DNA of 64,000 nt. Source: Mya arenaria (Eukaryota > Mollusca > Bivalvia > Myida > Myidae). The notes beneath the pieces were generated by a model. It ran no database searches and was not told where the DNA came from. It was given only the letters and a program-made list of their open reading frames with translations. The translations under genes and the position numbers were made by a program. Below, piece by piece: positions 46,700 to 58,900 of the stretch. The number at the start of each line of letters is the position of its first letter. The stretch's first letter is position 1. The stretch lies in contig NC_069124.1 of assembly GCF_026914265.1 (NCBI RefSeq), forward strand, positions 29,937,423-30,001,422. The letters are read 5' to 3'.

Positions 46700-49100
46700 T
46701 GCTGTGTCTCCTATGATTGCGCGTCGTAATTTACTTCGTTTGGTTTGGATGTGGTATAGCCATATTTTTTGCAGAACACCATTTCATAATGCTTGTTATA
46801 TAGGTGTGGAATTTATCTTCAATTTCTTTGAGTGTCTCAAAGGCATTAATATTGGAATCATCTGTATATAAATATATTGAAGCATTTTGTAAATAAATAG
46901 AGGGTAGTTGCATGTTAAGTTTGCAGTATATTTCACCGGATGAGCACCAAAAGTAATATATCACGATTGTCTTTGCCATGACTGAACTATTTATTGTTGG
47001 TGTTCACGAGGTGATTAGCACTGAATTTCTGACCCCAAAACTTTTCTTTTCTTTTTATTTCATGATGATTTTTTAAAAAAAAAGTTGAAAACGAGGCGAA
47101 ATTGCATTTTCTTCCCAGCATTGAATGTGTAACTTTCCATTTACCATGTTTGCCTTTACAGAACACAAGTGCAAACAACATGCTTCATACTTAATGTATT
47201 ACTATTCTTGCTATTCTATACCAGAAAATAATGCATTCTTTGTAATGGCAATGATCAACACACCTAAATAACGTTTTATTTGAACTCATTTTGCAGTAGA
47301 AATCTATCTAACAATTGAAAATGGTCCACAATGGACAAATGAGGCTCTGGTGGCTATATTCTTCTGAGGATGCCACTCATTTAGTAATCGTCTTTTGTTA
47401 TCGTTCCGTTGGTTTTAGCAATTACCTGCAAGAACCATTCTCACCGTTTACGTCCATTTTCAACTCATTCAACTACAACAGAAGACGCTTTGAGGCACCG
47501 CATGCTAATTAAGTTGCTGTGTTTTCTATGATTGCACGCCGTAATTAACTTCGTTTGGTTTGGATGTACAGCCATATTATTTGAAGAACACCATTTCATG
47601 ATGTTCGAAATACAGGTATGGGTTTTATCTTCACATTCTTTGATAGTCTCGCAAAAAGATAGATATTGGAATCGCCTGCATATAATATATTAATTTATAA
47701 AATAATTTTGCAAATTCATAGAGGATAATTGTCTGTTTTAGTTTGCAGTATATTTCACCGAGTGAGCACCAAAAGTAATATTTCACGAGTGACTTTGCCA
47801 TGAGCGAAATATTTATTGTTGGTGTTTTAGAGGTGATCTACACTGATTTTCAGAAACAAACAATTTTTCTTTTTATTTCATGACTATGATTTTTCAAAAT
47901 CAAAGATTGATTAATATATAATAGGAAAACGAGGCAAAATTTCAAACAAATGATGGCACACCGAATTAAAATTAAATTACATCATTGCATTTTCTTCCCA
48001 GCATTGTATGTATAAATTTCGTTTACTATAATTCCCATTACAGAACACAAATTCGAACAACATGCATTATACTTAAGTTTGTATTATTATACTTGCCATT
48101 TGCTACCAGAAAATAATACTGTAATTCCCATGATCAACACACTTAAATAACGTTTTATTTGAACTCATTTTGCAGTAGAAATCTATCTAACAATTGCAGA
48201 TGGTCCACAATGGACAAATGAGGCTCTGGTGGCTATATTCTTCTGAGGATGCCACTCATTTAGTAATCGTCTTTTGTTATCGTTCCGTTGGTTTTATCAG
48301 TTTCCTGAAAGAACCATTCTCACCGTTTACGTCCATTTTCAACTCATTCAACTACAACAGAAGACGCTTTGAGGCACCGCATGCTAATTAAGTTGCTGTG
48401 TTTTCTATGATTGCACGCGGTAATTAACTTCGTTTGGTTTGGATGTACAGCCATATTATTTGTAGAACACAATTTCATGATGTTCGAAATTTAGGTGTGG
48501 AATTTATCTTCAATTCCTTTGAGTATCTTAAAAGCATAGATATTGGAATCGCCTGCATATAAATATGTTTTAGAATTTTGCAGATAAATAGAGGATAGTT
48601 GTCTGCTTTTGTTTAAGATATGCAATAGTTTTCACTAAGTGAGCACCAAAAGTAATATTTCACAAGCGGCTTTGCCAAGAGTGAAATATACACTTTTGGT
48701 GCTCACGAGGTAGTTAGCACTGAATTTCTGAAACAATATTTCTTTCATTTCATGCTTATAAATTAACGTAAAACAAAATTGATTGATACATAAGAAGAAA
48801 ACCACGCAAAATGTAAACCCAATGATGTCCGACCGGATAAAAATTAAATGACGTCATTACATTTTCTTGCCGGTATTGTATGCAATCATGTTACCATTTT
48901 TACAATGAAACAGGTCAAATCTAAGAGAACAGTGAAATTATACATCGATGAACTCACTCTTTCAATCGATGAGTATATCAATATATAATCCACTTTTGTT
49001 TTCAATAAACCACAGGAAAGCATGAAATAAATGCTTATAATCATTGATATACAAAACAAATAACTGAGGACTAATAATGGAGCCCTGAAGTACTCCACTT
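46700..49100 (-). pseudogene. Decayed LINE RT core, internally tandem-duplicated
   Basis: The minus strand reads SGVLQGSIISPQLFVLYIND at about 49095-49035 (the GVPQGS-LGPLLF-YIND block) and IYLYTDDSNINAF with KWCSAKN near 46880-46770 (a YADD-like box). Between them an 879-bp segment is repeated (matching sequence starts at 47321 and 48200). Frameshifts and stops are common, so it is dead. The fragment at 44.7-45.06 kb may be the next part of the same element. Confidence 0.75.
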
Positions 49101-49185
49101 TTACTAGTCAATTTTAAAGATTGTATATTTCCAACTTTTATGAATTGTTGTCAATTTGAAAAGCATGAGCTCAATAATTACATCC

Positions 49186-49560
49186 CTTGTTTAGAGAGCC
49201 GATAAACTCACGATAACCATTTTTTATGTAAAAGGGGCATAACTCTTAGAGTCACTGATAAATTGACAAAGTCATTTCCCCCTCAAACACTGTCACCAAG
49301 ATTCATCAGAATTGGATCAATAAAAATACTTAAGTAATTATCTGTACAAGAAAATAAACCCATTTTTTTATGAAAAAAGGAACATAACTCTTAATTTATT
49401 AAGATTTTTCACAATGATCTAACTGGACCAAGACATTTTGTCCATAAACATGATTACCAAATTTCATTTGGACTGAATAATAAATACTTAAATTATTGCT
49501 GCACAACGCTTTGCTGGCACCCATACAACCACCAAAGCCAAGAGTTATACATATTGTCGC
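49186..49560 (+). repeat. Dispersed repeat, two about 147-bp units
   Basis: GGGGCATAACTCTTAGAG at 49233 recurs as GGAACATAACTCTTAA at about 49380, with shared CACCAAGATTCATCAGAATT-like sequence. No coding potential is seen. Confidence 0.5.
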
Positions 49561-51411
49561 CCTTTTTGAACAAAATAAAAACAGTAAAAACAAACACGTT
49601 TTATTTTATATTTATTAAATAAAATGTACAACAGGCAACTGTCAAACGATGCTTTAAAGCTTTTTGGTATAAAAATATAAACAAGCACTTTTATTTCAAC
49701 AGTTAATTTGAAAGCACTGTATGAAAATGTGTAACAAATGCGTAGCAATACCACACGGAAGACTGTTCGTGTATGCAAACTAATTAGTACAATATTAAGG
49801 CGGTAGGAATTTATTTTTTTCCTTTCTATAAAGATGAGTAATTAAAGAAATGATTATTACCGAGGTATTGATGAAATTTATACATGTAATTCAATGCGTT
49901 CACAAGAAATACATGTAATTCAATGCTGTCTAACATCTTTGAATATGATTTGTCATATGATTTATATCTTGCATTCATGAAATATGTAATCACATAGATT
50001 CTATCAGCAGAAACTGGCCTCTATTTAACACTAGCTTTCATCTAGCCTATAATATATACATAGATAATATCATAAACAGAACAGAACATATTTATTACAT
50101 CAAAAAAAGACATTATAACCCTGATTTACATTGAACGTTTTCAGCTATTAAACATGCGGTGACAATCTTGTTATCAGTAATTATTTTTTTCCATAAATGC
50201 ATTATTTAGTAAGAAACTAAAGGTTTATCACTCAAAATTTATTTTTGTTATACATGTGTATGTATTGATTCCGAACAAAAGCGGCACTTTTATTTCGCAT
50301 TTACATTTAATGCGATAAAGAATAATATGTTTGTTTTAAAATTCATCCCCACATCCCAAAAAAAAAAATAGTGTAGGAGGTTTTTCTTATTTGGCAAACT
50401 GTTTCTTGAGATTTCTTCTGATACAAAAAACTATACATTATATGCTTAAGAACACCTATACAATCAGTGTAAGCATCACTGGTATTGTTTAAAGCCAAAA
50501 ACAATCAAACAAATAAATTAAAATAAAAAAAATAATAACGCTAAACAATATGACTCAAGGCAATACAGAGGTAAAGGGTCGAGACAAAACAATATGGTAG
50601 GTCGGGAACCCTGAAACATACTTCTTCTCTTTTATACTTATTAGGCAATATCAATTTGTTTCTATGCTTAGGGTCCGCAGATGGTAGGTTTAGGGGTTCT
50701 CGATCAAAAAGATAAAAACATGTTTTATAGCCTAGTTTCGCCTTCTTCTGATCAAAAATCGTGCTATAATATTCCATTTCGTTTTACTATAATTCTCACT
50801 ACAGAACACACATGCAAACAACAAGATCCATACTTTGTTCTATTATACTTGGCATTTGGTTTTAGAAATAATGCATTCTGTGTAATTACCATGATCAACA
50901 CACTTAAATATTTTATTTGAACTCATTTTGCAGTTGAAATTTATCTAACAATAGAAAATTGGTCCACCATGGACAAAGGAGGCTCTGATGGATATATTCT
51001 ACTGAAATTGTCACTCATTTAGTAAACATTTTTTACAGTGAGGGTTCCTTTTTTTCAGGATATCTAGATAGATTTTTGAACTCTGGGTTAACACTAAACA
51101 TAACAATAACAATTTGGTACGGCCTTACTTCTCCTAGGTTACCCCTACCACAATCGTGACAGGGCTGCACTGAATTTCAACATGTTCACATAAATGAGAT
51201 AAGGCACTATGAGCATCTATTGTAAAGGCAATCAAAAATAGTCTGACAACGAACATATACACAAAATCAGCACACAATAAAGAATACAAAATATTGCACT
51301 AACTCCTTGAAAAGTTGAACAGAACACATATTGCATAGCCATGAATAAGTATTTCGTGTGATAACACTTAACTACAATACAAATTTTATTTTTTGTTCAA
51401 GATGGCAGTCT

Positions 51412-51662
51412 GTGTATCTGTGTGTCTGTAAGTCTGTCATGGTCTGTGTATCCTGTGTGTCCGTCTGTCTGTGTATCCCGTGTGTCCGTCTGTGCATCTG
51501 TCCATCTGTGTATCCTGTGTGTTTGTCTGTGCACCATCCATCTGTGTATCCTGTATGTTCATCTGTGCATCCATCCGTCTGTGTATCCGTTCGTCTGTGC
51601 ATTCTGCGTGTCCATATGTGTATCCCGTGTGTGCAGCCTGTGAGTCCATAGGTCTGTGTATC
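51412..51662 (+). repeat. Degenerate TGTGTATCCGTCTG minisatellite
   Basis: 250 bp of imperfect GTGTATCC and GTCTGTGT units, open in several frames on both strands. It is low-complexity DNA, not a gene. Confidence 0.85.
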
Positions 51663-51828
51663 CAATGAGACCTAAGTCTGCGTATGCAACGTTTCCACAC
51701 TACTGGCTGACAAGGCAACAGTGTTCAGCAAGCCATTCTGGAATTAAATTTTTTTTCAACTTGATCAAAACTAAAACATTTGTTCAATAGTGAATATATT
51801 ACACAAGAAGTAAACTTGCTATATAGAG

Positions 51829-52727
51829 TTAGTGCACATTTTTGCCATAAATTCAATAGTTTATATATAGAGAATATCAAATGTGGTGCGCTTACCAAAT
51901 ATCAAATTTGTGCACATTTGCCATTAATTCAATTGTTTATATATTACACATGTAGTACACTTGCCATATATCAAATTTGTGCACATTTGCCATAAATTCA
52001 ACAGTGTATATATATCACATGTAGTACACTTGCCATATATCAAATTTGTGCACATTTGCCATAAATTCAACAGTGTATATATATCACATGTAGTACACTT
52101 GCCATATATCAAATTTGTGCACATTTGCCATAAATTCAATAGTGTATATATTATACATGTAGTACACTTGCCATATATCAAATTTGTGCACATTTGCCAT
52201 AAATTCAATAGTTTATATATTATACATGTAGTACACTTGTCATATATCAAATTTGTGCACATTTGCCATAAATTCAATAGTGTATATATTATACATGTAG
52301 TACACTTGCCATATATCAAATTTGTGCACATTTGCCATAAATTCAATAGTTTATATATTATACATGTAGTACACTTGCCATATATCAAATTTGTGCACAT
52401 TTGCCATAAATTCAATAGTGTATATATTATACATGTAGTACACTTGCCATATATCAAATTTGTGCACATTTGCCATAAATTCAATAGTTTATATATTATA
52501 CATGTAGTTCACTTGTCATATATCAAATTTGAGCACATTTGCCATAAATTCAACAGTGTATATATATCACATGTAGTACACTTGCCATATATCAAATTTG
52601 TGCACATTTGCCATAAATTCAACAGTGTATATATATCACATGTAGTACACTTGCCATATATCAAATTTGTGCACATTTGCCATAAATTCAATAGTGTATA
52701 TATTATACATGTTGTACACTTGCCTAT
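51829..52727 (-). repeat. 69-bp tandem array (about 13 copies) abutting the multi-SIM stop codon
   Basis: The unit on plus includes CACTTGCCATATATCAAATT, TGTGCACATTTGCCATAAAT and TATATATTATACATGTAGTA; the period is 69. Because 69 is a multiple of 3, long frames stay open on both strands. The array starts 6 bp after the stop of the multi-SIM gene, so it would form much of its 3' UTR. The first AATAAA on the minus strand after the array is at about 51385-51390. Confidence 0.92.
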
Positions 52728-52732
52728 TGTTT

Positions 52733-52818
52733 TTAAGTGTCATCACTGAGGTTAATGACAGTTGGGGGGAGAAATCCATTCCTCTGCAGCAGCTTTAATT
52801 TCTCTGCGGACAATCCCC
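52733..52818 (-). CDS. Multi-SIM protein, last exon with C-terminal SIM
   Basis: Acceptor TACCAG|GGGGAT; phase 1 in; 27 codons plus TAA. It encodes GLSAEKLKLLQRNGFLPPTV and ends INLSDDT. The terminal VINL followed by Ser-Asp-Asp is a textbook SUMO-interacting pattern. The frame agreement with the previous exon and this motif support the model. Confidence 0.82.
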
Positions 52819-55800
52819 CTGGTAATGAAACGAAATACGTTTACATTATCACATTCAATTTCGCTCTAGGAAAAAAAATCCATACAATTTGTCTCCATGT
52901 CAATGGATGATGTTGAATTTTCTATGATAAATCCTTTACAAGGGTTTTAGCCAGGTTTTAATAAAGACAGGGTGCTGCAGAAGGGGGAAAGGGTGTTAAG
53001 AGTGAAAAGGGCACATTAAATCAGGCTGTGAAGAACTTGCAAATAATGAATTTTCTAGAAAATGTTAGGAATTGTGTTTAATTAAGCAATATCAGGTTTC
53101 ACATGTCAAATATGTAAAAAATTAATGTACATGTAATCATAAAGTACCGGTAACTATAAATAAAAGAAGAAGAATTATTTGACAGTCTTATACAATTTAA
53201 TGAACACACTTTATTGCTACATTTGCTTTATGTAAAGCAGGTTAATGTTTAAAAAAATGTCTTAAATGATCAAAACAAAATAAAGCATATAATTTGTGTA
53301 CAGATAAAAAAATATGAGCAATAATTTGGCGTCTTTTTTAACTGGGAAATTTGAGGTCACATAGATATTGATAAAAAAAAAATCCAATCATATAGGGGTT
53401 AAATTTTGTTATCTGTTCACAAAGCATATGCTTTTTTTTTGTTTTCATCATTTATGTCAAATGTGTTAAACATAATAATGCATTAAAATTGAAAAATATT
53501 ATTTGCATCAACCTTCATAGTGACCCTTTAAGTTTCACCACACAACTTTTCATTCTTTACTGAGAATATTAATTCATGCAATAATTTGGTACTTTTTGTC
53601 TTATGATTGAGATCGTACCTGCAGAGCCCTCACTGGCCAGGCCTCGAGCCATCAACACAGACGACCACTGCTTCAGCGGAGCCATCAGCTGGTTTACCTC
53701 ATCTGCAAAAACAACAACCTCATCAGCCACACATAAATGCCAAGGATTAACAAATTCAATATCCATAACTTTGAATGGATTTTGGTGTAGCTTACATATC
53801 TATGGCTTGATTCCTTCATAATCCATCATTGAATTATGTTGACTTCATGTATACAGACAAATAAATTATTAACACTCGCAAACTTTCAACTCAATTATGT
53901 ATATTTTTTACATTAATTTTAACTTATTCCATTTAGTATCAAAACAAATTGATCAAATGTGGTGAACATAAAAGCTCAAAAGATTCATACACATTTTTTT
54001 TGTTTTGTATGTAAGTTAATGACAAATACATGTACAAATACACAACAACATTTGGCCCAAATTTTTTGAAGCATTTTAAGTCCTTTATAACAAGATTAAG
54101 CTAAGGTTAAGCTCAATAGTTTTGTTTCGGTATAATTTGTGTAGTATTTACAATCTTAAGAATCTTAAGGAAATCATCTTAAGTAGCTTGTTAACAAATT
54201 GTGAGAAATTAAGGCTTGGTGGCTTACAACATGCGTAGTAAATATAAATTTTTATATATCATAAGATAGATACTACAATTGAGCTCTATGACATTGTGGT
54301 TAGTCTCTGGTTAAAGCTGCACTCTCACAGATTGAACGTTTTGACAACTTTTTTTTTTTTTTTTTTTTTTTGGAACGAGCCAATTTTTGCGAAAAATCCA
54401 TGGAAACCACAAATATAATTTTTTTATGTTTTATGAATTTTTCTTAAACTGTTAGTAACGGTTTAAGGCATACAACATTAATTTCCGAACGGAAATATGA
54501 AAATCTACTATCTGAAATTTTGTCAGCAGTCTTTTATCATTGGTTTGCAGATATTTACGCAAAAATGTGCTCTTTCCAAGACAAAAAATAAAAACGTAAA
54601 AATGGTATATCTGTGAGAGTGCAGCTTTAATAATCAGTTGGTTACAGAGTGTATGTAGTGTACCTATTGGAGGCAACACTGTCCTCTCCATTGTTGTGTG
54701 TTTTCTCCCTTGTATATCAATAGTTAAAATATTTTTATCATCTTTCCAACTACCAAGTTCATTGTTTGAACATTGATTCCCAGCTTTGCTATCAGAAAAT
54801 TCAAGTAGTGTCTCTTTAACTATTCCACTGGGGCTGTTTCAATACAGGTCTCAATATTAGTCATCAATTGAAATTATCTTAGCTTAATATTTTCATTACT
54901 TTCCTACACATTTGTGTTCTTTGAGCATAAGCCAGTATTCACTGTAAATAAATGAACACAAAGTCGAAGAAACAAGTTGCCAGAAATATTTGGACAATTG
55001 AATGAAATATGCATGGACTGAAATGACAGCTGATTTGTCATTGGATGCATATGAGGCAGGTCATCTACTGGTCATACCTAATCTTCATGTCAAGTTTGAT
55101 GACCATAGGTCCGGGAATTGTTGAGTTATCACTCGGACAAGCTTTGGTCTTCCAACAGACCGACCGACATGTGCAAAGCAATTATATAACCCCTCTGCTT
55201 CGAAGGGGGGCATAATTAAACTAGATGTTCACTGAAAACTGATACTTCAACTCATGCATTTAGTGACATATAAATTTCTACTGTCTACTATATAAGAAAA
55301 TAAAATATGGACAATCAGAAAACCTTTTTTCAGGTTACAGTCACACTGACCTTGACCTTTGACCCACTGACCTCAAAATCAATAGGGTTCATCTGCTGGT
55401 CATGACCAATAAGCCTACCTAGTATGAGGTCCCTGGGTCAAAGCGTTCTCAAGTTATTGATCGGAAACCGTTTTTCATGTTAAGGTCACACTGACCTTGA
55501 CCTTTGACCCACTGACCTCAAAATCAATAGGGTTCATCTGCTGGTCATGACCAATACACCTACCAAGTATGAGGTTCCTGGGTCAAAGCGTTCTCAAGTT
55601 ATTGATCGGAAACCGTTTTTCATGTAAAGGTCACACTGACCTTGACCTTTGACCCACTGACCTCAAAATCAATAGGGTTCATCTGCTGGTGATGACCAAT
55701 ACACATACCAAGTATGAGGTTCCTGGGTCAAAGCGTTCTCAAGTTATTGATCGGAAACCGTTTTTCATGTAAAGGTCACACTGACCTTGACCTTTGACCC

Positions 55801-55924
55801 ACTGACCTCAAAATCAATAGGGTTCATCTGCTGGTGATGACCAATACACATACCAAGTATGAGGTCCCTCGGTCAAAGCGTTCTCAAGTTATTGATCGGA
55901 AACCATTTGGTATTCCGACCGACC

Positions 55925-55963
<39 letters not shown>

Positions 55964-58900
55964 CGACCGACATGTGCAAAACAATATACCCCACTTTTTT
56001 CAAAAGGGGGCATAATAATGTAAAACCCAAAGTGTTGCCATTTGTGGCATTTAAAATTATTTAAAATCATTACACTTAAAATCCTTTTAAGTAACACCCC
56101 CTCAAGTTTTAAGGTTCAAAAGAACTTACTGAACACATTCCGAAGTTCATCATCACTGGCACTGTTCGCTCTCTTAATGATGTCCTCAATTTTCATCTTC
56201 GCCTTGGACAACTTCTCTCTTCTATCTTTTGCTATTTCAGGTTTTCCATCGATAATTTCCAGTCTCAAGTTATTTAGATGTTGTTCACTTTCCGGGTTTT
56301 CATCATTACCATGGACTCTACAAATGAGAACATCATCATTGTCTGTTTCCGCATCATTGGGTTCAGCTTCCCTGTGAGTGCATGTTTCGTCTTCCATGTC
56401 TGATGTTATCTTTGATGCAGTAAACATTGCAACATTTTCTTTTCCAACATTTTCAACAAAACACACCTCTTCAACATCATTAGAATCATCATCAGAATTA
56501 ATATCAATGACATCATAATCATCATCATCATCACAATCATTGTATTTTGCACTTGTTCCAATAACTTCAATGCTCTCAACTTTATTTTTAGTATTCATTT
56601 TAGTTGTGTCACCAATCTCATTACTTTTACTCCTGTCCAGTGGTTTTAAACTAGTATCATCATCTGTACTATAACTATTATTTTCTGTTGGATCATCACT
56701 TGCTGTGTTTCTATTCTGAACTGTTTTATCCGAATCAGACAAATCTTCTTCATCACTATCAATTATTTCAAACAGAGTTCTGTTAGTAGTTTTAAGTCTG
56801 TCTCTAAAAGATTTCTTTCTGCTAGGTTGTTTTACTTCTGAATCTGTCTCAACAGCAGGAGTCTTAACATTGCATAATTCTTTGCTGGGTACTTCAAAAA
56901 TGTTTTCCAATTTGGCTTCATCTTCTTCGATTTTTTCAGGACTGCAGAGCTGGTCACTTTGTTTGCATGCACTTGCCTGTGTTTCTGCTGTGTTCAAACT
57001 TTCATTTAATTCCATGTCAATCTGTTCTTCAAAATCATGTGCTGTCATGGCAAGGCTTGTTACACTTTCAACCCTTAGATTCTCTAGCGCATCTTCCATA
57101 TTTTCGTCAATGTCTTCCTTTACAGTTTGAGGTATTTCTACTGGTTGCATTCCAAGACTTTCATCAAGAAGAACAATTTCTTCATCAGACATTTCCTCAG
57201 GTCTTTGAGCTGTTTTCTTATTTCCAATGCATTCTGCGCTTTGAACAATACTACCACTATCATTCGAAGGTTTCTCAACTTCTGGCACAACTGCAAGAAC
57301 AGGACTCATTGCACTCTCTTCATCAACAAGTTCATTATTTTCAACATTAACAAGGTTCTCATCAGCACAAGTTCGTACATCTAAAACTTTTAAGCTCAGA
57401 CTATTATCATCTTGGTCATCAAACTGATGATTGTCGATTTCCATTTCAACACCTTCATTCTCTTCTTCCTCCCTATTAGCACATTGTGTAACACTTTGAT
57501 TAGAGTCACCATCAGTCACTTCTCTTCCATATGATTGTATGTGTGCCAGTTCTGATTCTAGATCTTTAAGTCTATCATTAGGAAGGCCATCAACATATGG
57601 CAATGTGTTTGAATCATTCAAATTCACTGGTAAACATTCATCTTCTTCATCTGAACACAGGTTGATAACTTCAGGTTTGTTGACACTTTCAATATAGTTA
57701 AAAACATTCCGGTCCTGTCCTTTTTCAGTTTTCACCATGCTTCCTGACCCCTGTTTTTCTCCCTGGCTGGTTTTCTTTTCACCACTTGTTTTCTTTTTCT
57801 TCTTTTTATTCCAAGGTGCAATACAACCTTCATCACAATACAGATTGTCACAAACATAGTGAAACCATGTAAGTGCATCCTCCTCTCTGATTACAATTAA
57901 AGACTTAGGGATGGTTTTGATGACCTGTCTTTTAGTGAGTGCTTGAAGAACATCATGTCGGAACTCCTCTTCTATTTCAGTATCCACTATCTTCAAGTGT
58001 TTGCTTTTGAGAATACGAATTTTCTGAACTTTTTTAATTTTGTCTGGTTCAGTTATTCTGAAGCACCTACGTAAGATCTCAAGCATGACAAAAAACTTGC
58101 CTTTGGGTGATACAAGTCTAAGCACAACTTTCTGATGAAACCGGACCCACATTAGCTGATGGTTGGGTGTAATCTGTCTAACTTCACCATGAGCTGCTAG
58201 CACCTCATCAGAGCTTACACTGCCTGCTGGCATCTTTTCTTCCACACTGCCTGCTGGATTCTTTTCTTCCACACTGCCTGCTGGATTCTTTTCTTCCAAA
58301 GCTGTTTCTTTTGAAGAACCCGGTGTTTGGTCTTCTTTAGGAGATGCAATAGGAATATGGACAGGATCGTTTGTTTCGTTGTCTTTTTGTTCAGGCCATG
58401 TATTTGGAACATCACTTATTTCAGAACCTTTCTGCATTGTTTCTTTCTTAATCTTAACAGGAGATTCAGACAGTTTCTCATGAACTTCACTTTTAGAAGC
58501 AATGTCACTGGCAGATACGTTATCAGTATCTTTTGTGTTTTTATCCTCATCGAGCTGTATATTCTCACTCTCATCTTCACCAGTTTTCTTTTGACCATCT
58601 GTACTAAGATCCTTGACTTTATCAGCACTTTTTACTGGACTTGTTGGCACATCAGTATCTGATTTACTAAGGAGTGGACTCGAATTGTGATCTTTACTAA
58701 GGAGTGGACTCGACTTGTGATATTTACTAAGGAGTGGACTCGACTTGTGATCCTTACTAAGGAGTGGACTCAACTTGTGATCCTTACTAAGGAGTGGACT
58801 CGACTTGTGATCCTTACTAAGGAGTGGACTCGACTTGTGATCCTTACTAAGGAGTGGACTTGACTTGTGATATTTACTAAGGAGTGGACTCGGTATGTGA

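Larger units (their letters stand above)
46640..51060. repeat. 879-bp spaced segmental tandem duplications in LINE debris
   Basis: ATGGTCCACAATGGACAAAT is at 47321 and 48200, exactly 879 bp apart, with long matching flanks. Partial relatives begin near 46650 (GAAGACGCTTTGAGGC) and 50960 (GGTCCACCATGGACAAA). Confidence 0.8.
35199..52732. other. 17.5-kb gene-free region between R9AP-like and multi-SIM genes
   Basis: I found no exon with both splice sites and recognisable protein motifs. It holds a SINE, MITE fragments, two PIF-type MITEs, decayed LINE sequence with 879-bp duplications, a GTGTATCC minisatellite and the 69-bp array. Poly-G runs occur at 45112-45150 and 45269-45282. Short ORFs at 41495-41851 and 42102-42344 are open but unrecognised. 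Confidence 0.55.

Noticed and set aside
51358..51718. Short Cys/Val-rich ORFs in several frames
   Set aside because: They come from the degenerate GTGTATCC minisatellite.
51924..52749. 262-codon plus-strand and 186-codon minus-strand ORFs of 23-aa repeats
   Set aside because: They are the 69-bp tandem array, whose period is a multiple of 3; no unique sequence supports a protein.
56116..56129. C-terminus VFSKFF of the large ORF as the true protein end
   Set aside because: A consensus donor GTAAGT lies inside it, and the next two exons join in phase and end with a SIM, so the short read-through is intronic.
56042..58662. Plus-strand ORFs opposite the 3.3-kb exon
   Set aside because: They are antisense shadows of a Ser/Glu-rich coding exon, without domains of their own.
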